Part shown: in pieces, positions 1-5,996 of the stretch
Numbering within the stretch: the stretch's first letter is position 1
How the letters are laid out: every line of letters begins with the position of its first letter
Source: an uncultured Rhodobacter sp.
GTDB lineage: Bacteria > Pseudomonadota > Alphaproteobacteria > Rhodobacterales > Rhodobacteraceae
DNA length: 6,640 nt
Direction: 5' to 3'
Assembly (NCBI GenBank): GCA_937901435.1
Contig: CALGTJ010000557.1
Location: 1-6,640, forward strand
Made by a program: the position numbers and the translations under genes
Notes under the pieces: generated by a model
Database searches by the model: none
Seen by the model: only the letters and a program-made list of their open reading frames with translations
What the model was told of the DNA's origin: nothing

Positions 1-497
1 CGCATCTGCCGACGGCGGGCGAAATGGTGATCTTTGACCGCTCGTGGTACAATCGTGGCGTGGTCGAAAAGGTTTTTGACTTTTGCACAGATGCGCAGCG
101 CGCCGCCTTCTTTCGCCAGCTTCCGGGGTTCGAGCAGACCTTGGTCGACGAGGGCATCCACCTGATCAAGATCTGGCTGAACGTGGGGCGCGCAGAGCAA
201 TTGCGCCGCTTTCTGAAACGCGAGCAAGACCCGCTGAAACAATGGAAACTCAGCTGGATCGACGTCGAAGGCCTGAAACGCTGGGACGCCTATTCTGACG
301 CCATCCAAGAGACATTCACCAACAGCCACAGCGCCATCGCGCCCTGGACCATCGTGCGCAGCGACGACAAGACCCGCGCGCGCCTTGCAGCGGTGCAGAC
401 TGTGCTGGAGCGTATCGATTATGCAGGCAAAGACGCCGGGATTGCCCGCGTCGAGGACCCAAAGATTTGCGGCGGGCCAGACATCTGGGATGCCTAA
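1..497 (+). CDS. ppk2: Polyphosphate kinase 2 (PPK2 family), 3' part only
   Basis: PPK2 enzymes are cytoplasmic P-loop kinases that transfer phosphate between polyphosphate and nucleotides. The reading frame is open from the left edge (first full codon at base 3), so about 164 C-terminal residues are present and the start and Walker A loop lie outside the window. The first residues read [18 protein letters not shown], the conserved PPK2 Walker B region; the ATG at 24 is an internal Met. The lid module follows, with [13 protein letters not shown] at about residues 71-83 of the visible part and a KRWDAYSDA helix after it. The motifs resemble class I PPK2 (nucleoside diphosphate phosphorylating), but nucleotide preference cannot be read from them. 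After DRSWYNR this copy has GVVE where AGVE is common. The stop codon lies inside the start of the downstream regulator gene, suggesting one operon. Confidence 0.93.
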   Translation, partial: HLPTAGEMVIFDRSWYNRGVVEKVFDFCTDAQRAAFFRQLPGFEQTLVDEGIHLIKIWLNVGRAEQLRRFLKREQDPLKQWKLSWIDVEGLKRWDAYSDAIQETFTNSHSAIAPWTIVRSDDKTRARLAAVQTVLERIDYAGKDAGIARVEDPKICGGPDIWDA

Positions 498-1107
498 ACG
501 CGGCTATCATCATGGCAACCTGCGGCAGGCTTTGGTCGATGCGGCGCTCAAGCTGATCGAGACGCGCGGTCCGACCGGGTTCACCCTGTCAGAGGCGGCC
601 AAGCAGGCCGGGGTCACCCCGGCGGCGGTCTATCGCCATTTCGAGGGGCGCGAGGATCTGATTGCAGAGGCGGCCTTGCAAGGTTACGCGATCTTTGCCG
701 ATCTGATGGCGTTCGCTTATCAGTCGGGCCAGCCCTCTGCGCTGGCCTCGTTCGAGGCGACAGGGCGCGCCTATCTGGCCTTTGCGCGCAAATATCCGGG
801 GCATTATGTGGCGATGTTTGAAAGCGGGATTTCCGTCAACCGTACGGCCGATCTTGCGCTGGTGGCCAGCCGGGCCAGCGCGGTTCTGGAAAAAGCCGCC
901 TCTGAGCTGAGCCAGCATATCCCCCCCGATAAACGCCCGCCGGCGGCGATGTTTTCGGCCCATATCTGGGCCATGAGCCACGGCGTCGTCGAACTGTTCG
1001 CACGCGGGGCGGCGGGCAGCCGCTCTCCTTTCACGCCCGAAGATCTGCTGGAAACCGGGATCGGGATCTATTTGCGCGGCTTGGGGTTGGTGGCACCGGA
1101 CAAGTAA
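490..1107 (+). CDS. TetR/AcrR-family transcriptional regulator with WHG-type C-terminal domain
   Basis: This is a 205-residue DNA-binding repressor-type protein of usual TetR length. The N-terminus starts [19 protein letters not shown], a typical TetR opening. The helix-turn-helix is at about residues 33-51 ([19 protein letters not shown]), followed by GREDLIAEA. The C-terminal ligand-binding half contains [12 protein letters not shown] (159-170), matching the WHG-type TetR C-terminal domain. The frame extends upstream to an ATG at 385, but the residues added there have no TetR character and lie inside ppk2, so ATG 490 is chosen. The start overlaps the ppk2 stop by 8 bases (ATGCCTAA) with no good Shine-Dalgarno, which suggests translational coupling to ppk2. 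The ligand and targets are unknown. Its last 40 bases overlap the convergent glycosyltransferase gene. Confidence 0.92.
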   Translation: MPKRGYHHGNLRQALVDAALKLIETRGPTGFTLSEAAKQAGVTPAAVYRHFEGREDLIAEAALQGYAIFADLMAFAYQSGQPSALASFEATGRAYLAFARKYPGHYVAMFESGISVNRTADLALVASRASAVLEKAASELSQHIPPDKRPPAAMFSAHIWAMSHGVVELFARGAAGSRSPFTPEDLLETGIGIYLRGLGLVAPDK

Positions 1108-1943
1108 CGACGTCGGTTTCTGAGGGTTCGCAACAGGTTGCGGGCATTTCGGATCTCGGTAAACAGATGTGGCAGGGCCTCTTGCCTCAACCGTGCAAAC
1201 AGGCTTGGCCGCGCTTTTGGGCGAAACGCATCATTGATCGCCTCTAGTTCAGATCCAATCTCGCGAAACAGCACTGGCGGTGGCGACACAAGATAGGCCC
1301 CGCCCTGTCTGGCGCAGAAATCCTGAAGCATGACATCCACCGGCGCGTAGGTCATGTCTGTGTGGTTCAAAAACCCGATAGCGCCCTCCCGAGACCAAAG
1401 GCAGGCCGTTGTGCGCATGGGAAAATCATGGGCCGCCAATAGCCTGCGCGTCGTTTCGGCGTCCTGAAACCTGTCCACGAGGCTACAGCGTTTCGCAATA
1501 TCATGGCCCAGATTGATGACTGTCCAATCAGACAGCCCCTTGGCCGCAAGCGTCGCGATCACGGTGTCAACGACCTGCGCCAGAGAGGGCAAAGCAGCGT
1601 GGTCGTCCTCGAGGATCAGCGCATATGGCGCGTCGGTCGTGTCGATAAACTGCTGCAAGGCCCGCCTGTGGCTAAGCGCGCAGCCGATATGCCCGTCCAG
1701 CACCGGCCAGCCATAGCGTACGAGCGACTGCCATTTGCGATGGCTGGCGCTCTCGTCAAACGTTAGGGCCTTGCCATCCACCCCGGCGATCCGTTCATAT
1801 GTCAGCCCCGTCGCGTCCAGCAGGCGGGACGAATCCCGCCAGCGCTCTTTCGAGCGATCAAGGTTGATGACATAGGTCTTAAAGGCCGGATCTGTCACCG
1901 CTTCAGGACTATGGTCGGCGCAATCTCCTACGAATTCCGTCAT
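1068..1943 (-). CDS. Glycosyltransferase family 25 (LPS/envelope polysaccharide type)
   Basis: GT25 enzymes transfer a sugar, often galactose or glucose, from a nucleotide sugar to lipopolysaccharide or related glycans, usually at the cytoplasmic face of the membrane. Using ATG 1943 the protein has 291 residues. Visible motifs are YVINLDRSKER (24-34), the nucleotide-sugar binding start; GHIGCALSHRRAL (84-96), a family signature; LILEDD (109-114), the acidic DxD-like site; and PVDVMLQDF (201-209). The C-terminus (about 265-291) is strongly basic. A TTG at 1988 and GTGs between it and 1943 are in frame, but they add no family sequence. ATG 1943 has a purine-rich GGGGGTGGG upstream, though the spacing is not ideal. 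The gene lies 110 bases after the P450 on the same strand, so shared transcription is possible but not shown. Acceptor and donor are unknown. Confidence 0.88.
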   Translation of the reverse strand: MTEFVGDCADHSPEAVTDPAFKTYVINLDRSKERWRDSSRLLDATGLTYERIAGVDGKALTFDESASHRKWQSLVRYGWPVLDGHIGCALSHRRALQQFIDTTDAPYALILEDDHAALPSLAQVVDTVIATLAAKGLSDWTVINLGHDIAKRCSLVDRFQDAETTRRLLAAHDFPMRTTACLWSREGAIGFLNHTDMTYAPVDVMLQDFCARQGGAYLVSPPPVLFREIGSELEAINDAFRPKARPSLFARLRQEALPHLFTEIRNARNLLRTLRNRRRYLSGATNPKPRK

Positions 1944-2053
1944 CTTCTGGCCCACCCCCGTCACGCCCCTTGGATCGGGACCGTGCAAGACTGCTATCGT
2001 GGGACCTGCGCCTGTTTCAAGCGCAAAGCCGCGATCCTGTCAGGCCCATTCTT

Positions 2054-3415
2054 TTACGCCCGCGCGCTGACCCTCAGGCGAATCCCGTTTTTCGCGCGCA
2101 CGGTCAGATAAGCCACAGGAACAGGGTCGTCCCCCGCTATGGCCTCAAAGTGGAACGCACGGATCAGCAACGCCAGCAAAAGCGGCCCCTCAACCATGGC
2201 AAAGCCCGCCCCGGTGCAAACCCGCGCCCCCGAGGAAAACGGGATAAAGGCGTCGCGCAGGCACTGACGCCCCTCGATCGTGCCAAAGCGGTCAGGATCA
2301 AACGCATCCGGACGCGTCCAGATGCGTTCGTGGCGATGCAGATGCCAGGGGCTAAGGACCACCTGACTGCCCTTGGGCACATCGCGCTCGCGAAACCGTT
2401 CGGGGCACGTGGTTTCGCGCACCATCATCGGAACGGGCGGATAAAGACGCAGGGTCTCGCGAAACACATCGCGGGTCAGGCGCAGTTTGGACAGATCGCC
2501 AAAGGTGATCTGATCCAGTGCGCAGACCTCTGACGCAACGCGGCTCTGGATCTCTGGATGTGTCGCAAGCAGATACAAGGCCCAGCCAAGTGCCGAGGCG
2601 CTGGTTTCATGGCCCGCCAGAAAGAAGATCGCCACCTGATCGACCATTTCCTGCGTGTCAAACTCGCGGCCTGTGTCGGGGTCTTGCGTCGTCATGATCT
2701 TGGTCGCCAGATCATCGGGCGCGCGGCCCGCCTCTATGTCCCACATGCGCTCTTGGGTCAGTTGGGTGATCAATCGGCGGATCACCTGCGCCGTGTCCTT
2801 GGTGCGACGGCGGTGAAAGCGCGGAAACCAGCGCGGGATCGGCAGGAACGCGGCAAGGTTCAGGATCGGCTGGGTGCGCTGGTAGTCGCGGAACTGTTCG
2901 AACACCTCGGCGGCGAGTTTATGTTCAATGGGGATCGAAAACAGCGTGCGAAAGATCACATCGGCAGCGGCGTGGCTCATTTCCTCTTCGATCTCGACCA
3001 CCTCAGGATCTGTGCCGAGGCGCGTGCGCAAGCGGGCAACCGAGGCCTCGCCCGCCGCCAGCATCGCCGGAAAGGTGTCGCGCAAACGCCCGCCCTCAAA
3101 GGCGGGGTCGATGATCCGACGCTGGCGCTGCCATTCGGCGCCATTGGTCAGGAAGACCGAGTTGCCCAACAAAGGCCGCAACCCCTCGCCCACGCGGTTG
3201 GATTTGGGAAAATCCATCGGGCGCTCGTTCAACACGGTTTTCACCAGATCGGGCTGGTTCACCAAGTAGGACCGAAAGAAGGGCGTGCGAAATTCGGCCA
3301 TCCACGCGCGACACAGCTTGGCCGGTTGCGCCGACAGAATATCCTGCCGAAACAGCCGCATATAGCGCCAGAGAGAGACTTTGCCCGGACGAGAGGCCGG
3401 TTTGGGCGGGATCAT
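2054..3415 (-). CDS. Cytochrome P450 monooxygenase
   Basis: This is a 453-residue heme monooxygenase, full length for a bacterial P450. All core motifs are present: C-helix WQRQR (95-99); I-helix oxygen-binding AGHETS (267-272); K-helix ETLR (320-323) followed by LYPPVP; the meander RPDAFDPDRF (368-377); and the heme loop FSSGARVCTG (393-402), with Cys400 as the axial ligand. There is no N-terminal membrane anchor or signal peptide, so it is probably cytosolic or peripheral. The I-helix and K-helix wording resembles fatty-acid-hydroxylase-like P450s (CYP4/CYP102-like), but the substrate cannot be read from this. No reductase domain is fused and no ferredoxin or reductase gene is nearby, so electrons must come from elsewhere. 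Its ATG overlaps the hydrolase stop (ATGA, 3412-3415) and no Shine-Dalgarno is visible, so translation probably depends on the upstream gene. Confidence 0.96.
   Translation of the reverse strand: MIPPKPASRPGKVSLWRYMRLFRQDILSAQPAKLCRAWMAEFRTPFFRSYLVNQPDLVKTVLNERPMDFPKSNRVGEGLRPLLGNSVFLTNGAEWQRQRRIIDPAFEGGRLRDTFPAMLAAGEASVARLRTRLGTDPEVVEIEEEMSHAAADVIFRTLFSIPIEHKLAAEVFEQFRDYQRTQPILNLAAFLPIPRWFPRFHRRRTKDTAQVIRRLITQLTQERMWDIEAGRAPDDLATKIMTTQDPDTGREFDTQEMVDQVAIFFLAGHETSASALGWALYLLATHPEIQSRVASEVCALDQITFGDLSKLRLTRDVFRETLRLYPPVPMMVRETTCPERFRERDVPKGSQVVLSPWHLHRHERIWTRPDAFDPDRFGTIEGRQCLRDAFIPFSSGARVCTGAGFAMVEGPLLLALLIRAFHFEAIAGDDPVPVAYLTVRAKNGIRLRVSARA
3412..3415 (-). promoter_or_regulatory. ATGA stop-start overlap coupling hydrolase and P450 translation
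   Basis: On the minus strand the P450 ATG shares two bases with the hydrolase TGA stop codon. The 20 bases before the ATG (minus strand) hold no GGAG- or AGGA-like ribosome binding site. Reinitiation by ribosomes finishing the hydrolase is therefore the likely way the P450 is translated. Confidence 0.85.
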
Positions 3416-4671
3416 GCGGCCATGGACGTATAGCGCGAGGCGGGCACGTCGATCCGGCTTTGCGAAGGTTTGCGGTCGGCAAACCTGTCGGCCAGCGTGA
3501 CCGGACCTGCGGTGATCTGGAAATAGTCGTAATCGCCGGGGCGATCAAAGGCACAGAGATACTGGAAATGCAGGCGAAAGAATTGCCAGCGCAGTTCTTT
3601 CCACCGCGCGGGGCTAAGCGTCTGGGTAAAGGCCGCCGACAGAACCAGCGGCCCGCGCTGATTGTCCGGGGCAACACCAGAGACCGCCACCGGATCACAA
3701 AGCGCAAAGGCACAGCCATCGCCGGGGGCCGTAACATCGACCCAAGTGACCTCGTCGCGCTGGCTGAGGTAGTGCAGATCAGCGCGCAGACGGTCCGCCC
3801 TTGGCAGAAACGACACCATCGGCACGACCTGCCCCAGCGACAGAAACCCAATTGCTGGACCATTTGCGGGCACGCGGCCCGCGCGGATCAGATCGGCAAG
3901 GATCGAGACCGCCAGATGCGCCCCGGAAGAATGGCCCACCACCAGCACCTCGTCCACGTCATCCGTGAGAGAATTGGCGATAATGTCGGTAAACTCGGCC
4001 ATCCGCGCCTCTAGCTCTGGCGGGTTCGCGCCTTTGTAGCGGGCGGAGTAGGCGTAGTCGTGCATCAGGTAATAGGCATAGAGTTTGCCGTCCTTGGATT
4101 TGAACCAGCGCAGGATCAGTACCATCAGCGGCAGGGCTATCGCGAAAAAGGTGAAGGTTCCCAGAAAACTGACGATGTTCGGGCCTGCGATCAGACCGAT
4201 GAGCTTTTCAACGCCGATCCGCGCCACCGCTCCGCCCGCCAGCCCGATCAGCACCGCCAGTACAAGTTGCACCAGCAACATCCCAACCGGATAAAGCGCG
4301 GCAATCACCGGACCCTTGCGTAACCACATCAGCCGACGCAACGCCCCGCTGGCGATATAGGTCCATGCGGTTTGCACCAGTTGCAGATAGGTCGCCGGAA
4401 TCGAGGTGTCCATCGAACCGCGCACGATATCGGACCAGACAAGGACATCGACCTTGGTCGCGACGGGGCAGGCATCGATTGTGGCGCTCACGCTCCAGCC
4501 ATAGCGCTGTGCGTTGCGCGGTTTCAGGGCGATGTCATATCCGCTGATCTCGGCCTGCATTGCACCCTCTTTGCGATACAACTCTCTGTAGCGGCGGGGA
4601 TGAATGGGGTCATAGCCGGGGATGTAGAACACCCGGCGACGCCTGACGGTATTGCTGCGCGTATATGTCAT
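3412..4671 (-). CDS. Membrane-inserted alpha/beta hydrolase (serine hydrolase), function unknown
   Basis: This 419-residue protein has a nucleophile elbow, VLVVGHSSGAHLAV (242-255), giving Ser248 in GxSxG, so a serine-dependent lipase/esterase-type reaction is likely. The N-terminus has FYIPGYDP (15-22) followed by a charged HPRRYRELYRKEG stretch; the PGYDP turn could serve the oxyanion hole. Two long hydrophobic segments at about 121-150 and 168-189 form a probable membrane hairpin lying between that N-terminal strand and the nucleophile elbow. Candidate acid residues are Asp312 or Asp317 (VDVTAPGDG) and a candidate histidine is His368, but these are guesses. No signal peptide is seen. ATG 4671 has a possible AAGG about 9 bases upstream and includes the FYIPGYDP motif; the next Met (38) would lose it. 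It is translationally coupled to the P450, suggesting linked substrates. It could be a lipid, acyl or depolymerase-type enzyme. Confidence 0.85.
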   Translation of the reverse strand: MTYTRSNTVRRRRVFYIPGYDPIHPRRYRELYRKEGAMQAEISGYDIALKPRNAQRYGWSVSATIDACPVATKVDVLVWSDIVRGSMDTSIPATYLQLVQTAWTYIASGALRRLMWLRKGPVIAALYPVGMLLVQLVLAVLIGLAGGAVARIGVEKLIGLIAGPNIVSFLGTFTFFAIALPLMVLILRWFKSKDGKLYAYYLMHDYAYSARYKGANPPELEARMAEFTDIIANSLTDDVDEVLVVGHSSGAHLAVSILADLIRAGRVPANGPAIGFLSLGQVVPMVSFLPRADRLRADLHYLSQRDEVTWVDVTAPGDGCAFALCDPVAVSGVAPDNQRGPLVLSAAFTQTLSPARWKELRWQFFRLHFQYLCAFDRPGDYDYFQITAGPVTLADRFADRKPSQSRIDVPASRYTSMAA

Positions 4672-4786
4672 TATGCGGGCCTTGTTTTGGGGGCCTGATG
4701 CGGTTCACCTGCACAGTAGCGCGCATTTTGGGCAAAAATAAGCCGCAGACGACGGGCCGTTGGTCTGGCCATCCTATTCCCCCAGC
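4672..4786. other. 115-base spacer between ccdA and the hydrolase gene
   Basis: This spacer should hold either the 3' end of the ccdA transcript or the promoter of the hydrolase-P450 pair. On the minus strand there is a TTATTTTTG tract preceded only by weak GC pairing, so it is a poor terminator candidate. No convincing -35/-10 pair was found. Whether ccdA reads through into the hydrolase is unresolved. Confidence 0.5.
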
Positions 4787-5539
4787 CTACCCCAACGTCG
4801 CAAGGGCGGGAAATTTTTCCAGCAGCCAGAACGAGAAACTGGTGAACTGCCCGGTCAGCATCATCAGACCGACGGTCCAGAGCAGCAGCCCCATGATACG
4901 CTCTATCCGTTCCATATGGCGCTTCATCCAGTTCATCACGCCCGTCAGACGCGGAAAGAACGCCGCGACCAGAAGAAACGGGATGCCAAGGCCAAGCGCG
5001 TAGACCCCCAGCAGCAAAGTGCCGCGCGTCAGGCTGGCCTCGGAGGCGGCAAGTGATAATATCGCGCCCAGTTGCGGACCGATGCAGGGCGTCCAGCCAA
5101 AGGCAAAGGCCAGCCCCAGAACATAGGCGCCAAAGGCGCTGCCCCCCCGGTCGCCCGCATCCATCCGCATCTCGCGGTCCATGAACCCAATGCGATAGAT
5201 CCCAAGGAAATGCGCGCCGAACACCATGACGATGATGCCCGCAAAGATGACAAACCAGTCCTGATTTTGCAGAAAGAACGACCCAAAGGCCGAAGCAGTG
5301 AAGCCAAGGAACAGAAACACCGTCGACAGCCCCATGACAAAGAACAAGGCTGACAGCATGACGCGACGACGCCCCGAGATCCCGCCTGACATCTCTGTCA
5401 TGCTGATCCCGCCCATATAGGCCAGATACGGCGGCACGATCGGCAGAACACAGGGGCTGAGGAACGACAAGAACCCCGCAATCAGCGCCACGATCATGGC
5501 AGGCAGCAGGGCCGCGTCGATGATTTCAATGCCTAACAT
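4787..5539 (-). CDS. ccdA: Cytochrome c biogenesis / thiol-disulfide transport protein CcdA
   Basis: CcdA is an inner-membrane protein that carries reducing equivalents from cytoplasmic thioredoxin to periplasmic thiol proteins, such as the one that reduces apocytochrome c before heme attachment. The 250-residue length and about six hydrophobic helices (roughly 12-36, 58-80, 93-113, 135-163, 174-197, 212-232) match the short CcdA form without DsbD end domains. The two redox cysteines sit in their expected settings: Cys30 in LSPCVLPIVPPYL and Cys152 in FGWTPCIGPQLG. ATG 5539 gives the usual N-terminus ahead of helix 1; a GAGGG lies only 3 bases upstream, which is tight. It is divergent from the tusA-like gene and lies 115 bases upstream of the hydrolase on the same strand. 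Its periplasmic partner is not in the window. Confidence 0.95.
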   Translation of the reverse strand: MLGIEIIDAALLPAMIVALIAGFLSFLSPCVLPIVPPYLAYMGGISMTEMSGGISGRRRVMLSALFFVMGLSTVFLFLGFTASAFGSFFLQNQDWFVIFAGIIVMVFGAHFLGIYRIGFMDREMRMDAGDRGGSAFGAYVLGLAFAFGWTPCIGPQLGAILSLAASEASLTRGTLLLGVYALGLGIPFLLVAAFFPRLTGVMNWMKRHMERIERIMGLLLWTVGLMMLTGQFTSFSFWLLEKFPALATLG

Positions 5540-5564
5540 GGGCCCTCATTTCTGTCTTTTCCAA

Positions 5565-5593
5565 CCCATAGCCGTTCTGCCCGACCGCGTCAC
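5565..5593 (-). promoter_or_regulatory. Weak sigma70-like promoter candidate for ccdA
   Basis: On the minus strand GTGACG (5593-5588, four of six to TTGACA) and TATGGG (5570-5565, three of six to TATAAT) are separated by 17 bases. Transcription would begin about 20 bases before the ccdA start codon. The matches are poor, as is common for alphaproteobacterial promoters, and this is offered only as the best-placed candidate in the spacer. Confidence 0.22.
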
Positions 5594-5610
5594 CCGACGC
5601 CTTGTCACAT

Positions 5611-5624
5611 CTCTGTGGACAGAG
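5611..5624. promoter_or_regulatory. Small inverted repeat in the divergent ccdA/tusA spacer
   Basis: CTCTGT and ACAGAG flank a central GG, giving a perfect 6-base-pair dyad. It sits 26 bases before the tusA ATG and 72 bases before the ccdA start on the other strand, where an operator shared by both genes could lie. A 6-base dyad of this kind is expected about once or twice by chance in a window this size, so the location is the only support. Confidence 0.3.
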
Positions 5625-5650
5625 TGAAACATCGGGCCTATTTCAGAGGT

Positions 5651-5881
5651 ATGGAACATGATGACACCGTCGATACACTGGGCATGCTCTGCCCCCTGCC
5701 CGTCCTGAAAGCCCGCAAGCGGTTACAGTCACTGAACGTCGGTCAGGTGCTGCGTGTTCTGGCGGATGATCCGGTGGCCGTCATTGATGTTCCGAATTTT
5801 TGCCATGAGTCCGGGCATGATTTGTTGTCGTCGCAACAGTCTGGCACGACGCAGACATACCTGATCCGCAAGGGGGGCTAG
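5651..5881 (+). CDS. TusA-family sulfur carrier protein
   Basis: TusA-like proteins are small cytosolic carriers that accept persulfide sulfur on a conserved cysteine and pass it on, for example toward tRNA thiolation, molybdenum cofactor enzymes or sulfur oxidation. From ATG 5651 the protein has 76 residues, the usual size. It starts MEHDDTVDTLGMLCPLPVLK, with the signature CPxP (Cys14) followed by a long helix (KARKRLQSL). The core strand LRVLADDPVAVIDVPNF and the C-terminal YLIRKGG also fit the fold. A second cysteine at 51 sits where several family members have one. In-frame GTGs at 5615 and 5624 would add up to 12 residues without family character. The SD-like AGAGG lies only one base from ATG 5651, so the start is not certain. 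Which TusA pathway it serves cannot be told, so no gene symbol is given. Confidence 0.9.
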   Translation: MEHDDTVDTLGMLCPLPVLKARKRLQSLNVGQVLRVLADDPVAVIDVPNFCHESGHDLLSSQQSGTTQTYLIRKGG

Positions 5882-5900
5882 GCCGAATCTGGGCATATCT

Positions 5901-5924
5901 GTCCTGATACGGCCGTCCTGATAC
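5901..5924. repeat. 10-base direct repeat with 14-base period
   Basis: GTCCTGATAC occurs at 5901-5910 and again at 5915-5924, separated by GGCC. It lies in the untranslated stretch between the tusA stop and the terminator. It could be a relic of a short tandem duplication or a binding site; no function is shown. Confidence 0.8.
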
Positions 5925-5950
5925 CTACAAATCGTCGCCACTTGCGTGAA

Positions 5951-5987
5951 AAAGAAACGTCCAGCCGATGAGACTGGACGTTTCTTT
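5951..5987. terminator. Bidirectional rho-independent terminator
   Basis: There is a perfect 14-base-pair inverted repeat: AAAGAAACGTCCAG at 5951-5964 and CTGGACGTTTCTTT at 5974-5987, with a 9-base loop. The arms are A-rich on the left and T-rich on the right, so either strand ends the hairpin in a U-rich tract. The minus-strand tract (TTTCTTTTTC) is the stronger. The hairpin begins 9 bases after the stop of the minus-strand rne-like gene and 69 bases after the tusA stop, exactly between the two convergent genes. Confidence 0.93.
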
Positions 5988-5996
5988 GTCAAAGTG

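Noticed and set aside
385..489. Upstream extension of the TetR regulator to ATG 385
   Set aside because: The extra 35 residues lie inside ppk2 and do not resemble a TetR N-terminus, whereas ATG 490 gives the canonical opening and length.
1999..2024. TTGAAA as a possible -35 for the glycosyltransferase on the minus strand
   Set aside because: No acceptable -10 box is found at 16-18 bases, the best being TAGCAG, so it was not listed as a promoter.
2036..2044. CCTG-T-CAGG short palindrome just after the P450 stop
   Set aside because: The arms are only 4 bases and no U-tract follows, so it is neither a credible terminator nor an operator.
1970..2533. 187-codon plus-strand frame opposite the P450 3' end
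   Set aside because: Mostly antisense to the P450 heme-binding region, with a basic, motif-free translation.
2558..3433. 291-codon open frame on the plus strand opposite the P450 gene
   Set aside because: It lies entirely antisense to a P450 with every expected motif. Its translation is rich in Arg, Gly and His with no recognisable domain, as expected of a GC-rich antisense frame.
3096..3863. 255-codon minus-strand frame spanning the hydrolase-P450 junction
   Set aside because: It is out of frame with both real genes and rich in Arg, Ser and Cys. It cannot coexist with the well-supported reading frames.
3460..4014. 184-codon plus-strand frame opposite the hydrolase
   Set aside because: Antisense to the hydrolase catalytic region, with no domain-like pattern or plausible ribosome binding site.
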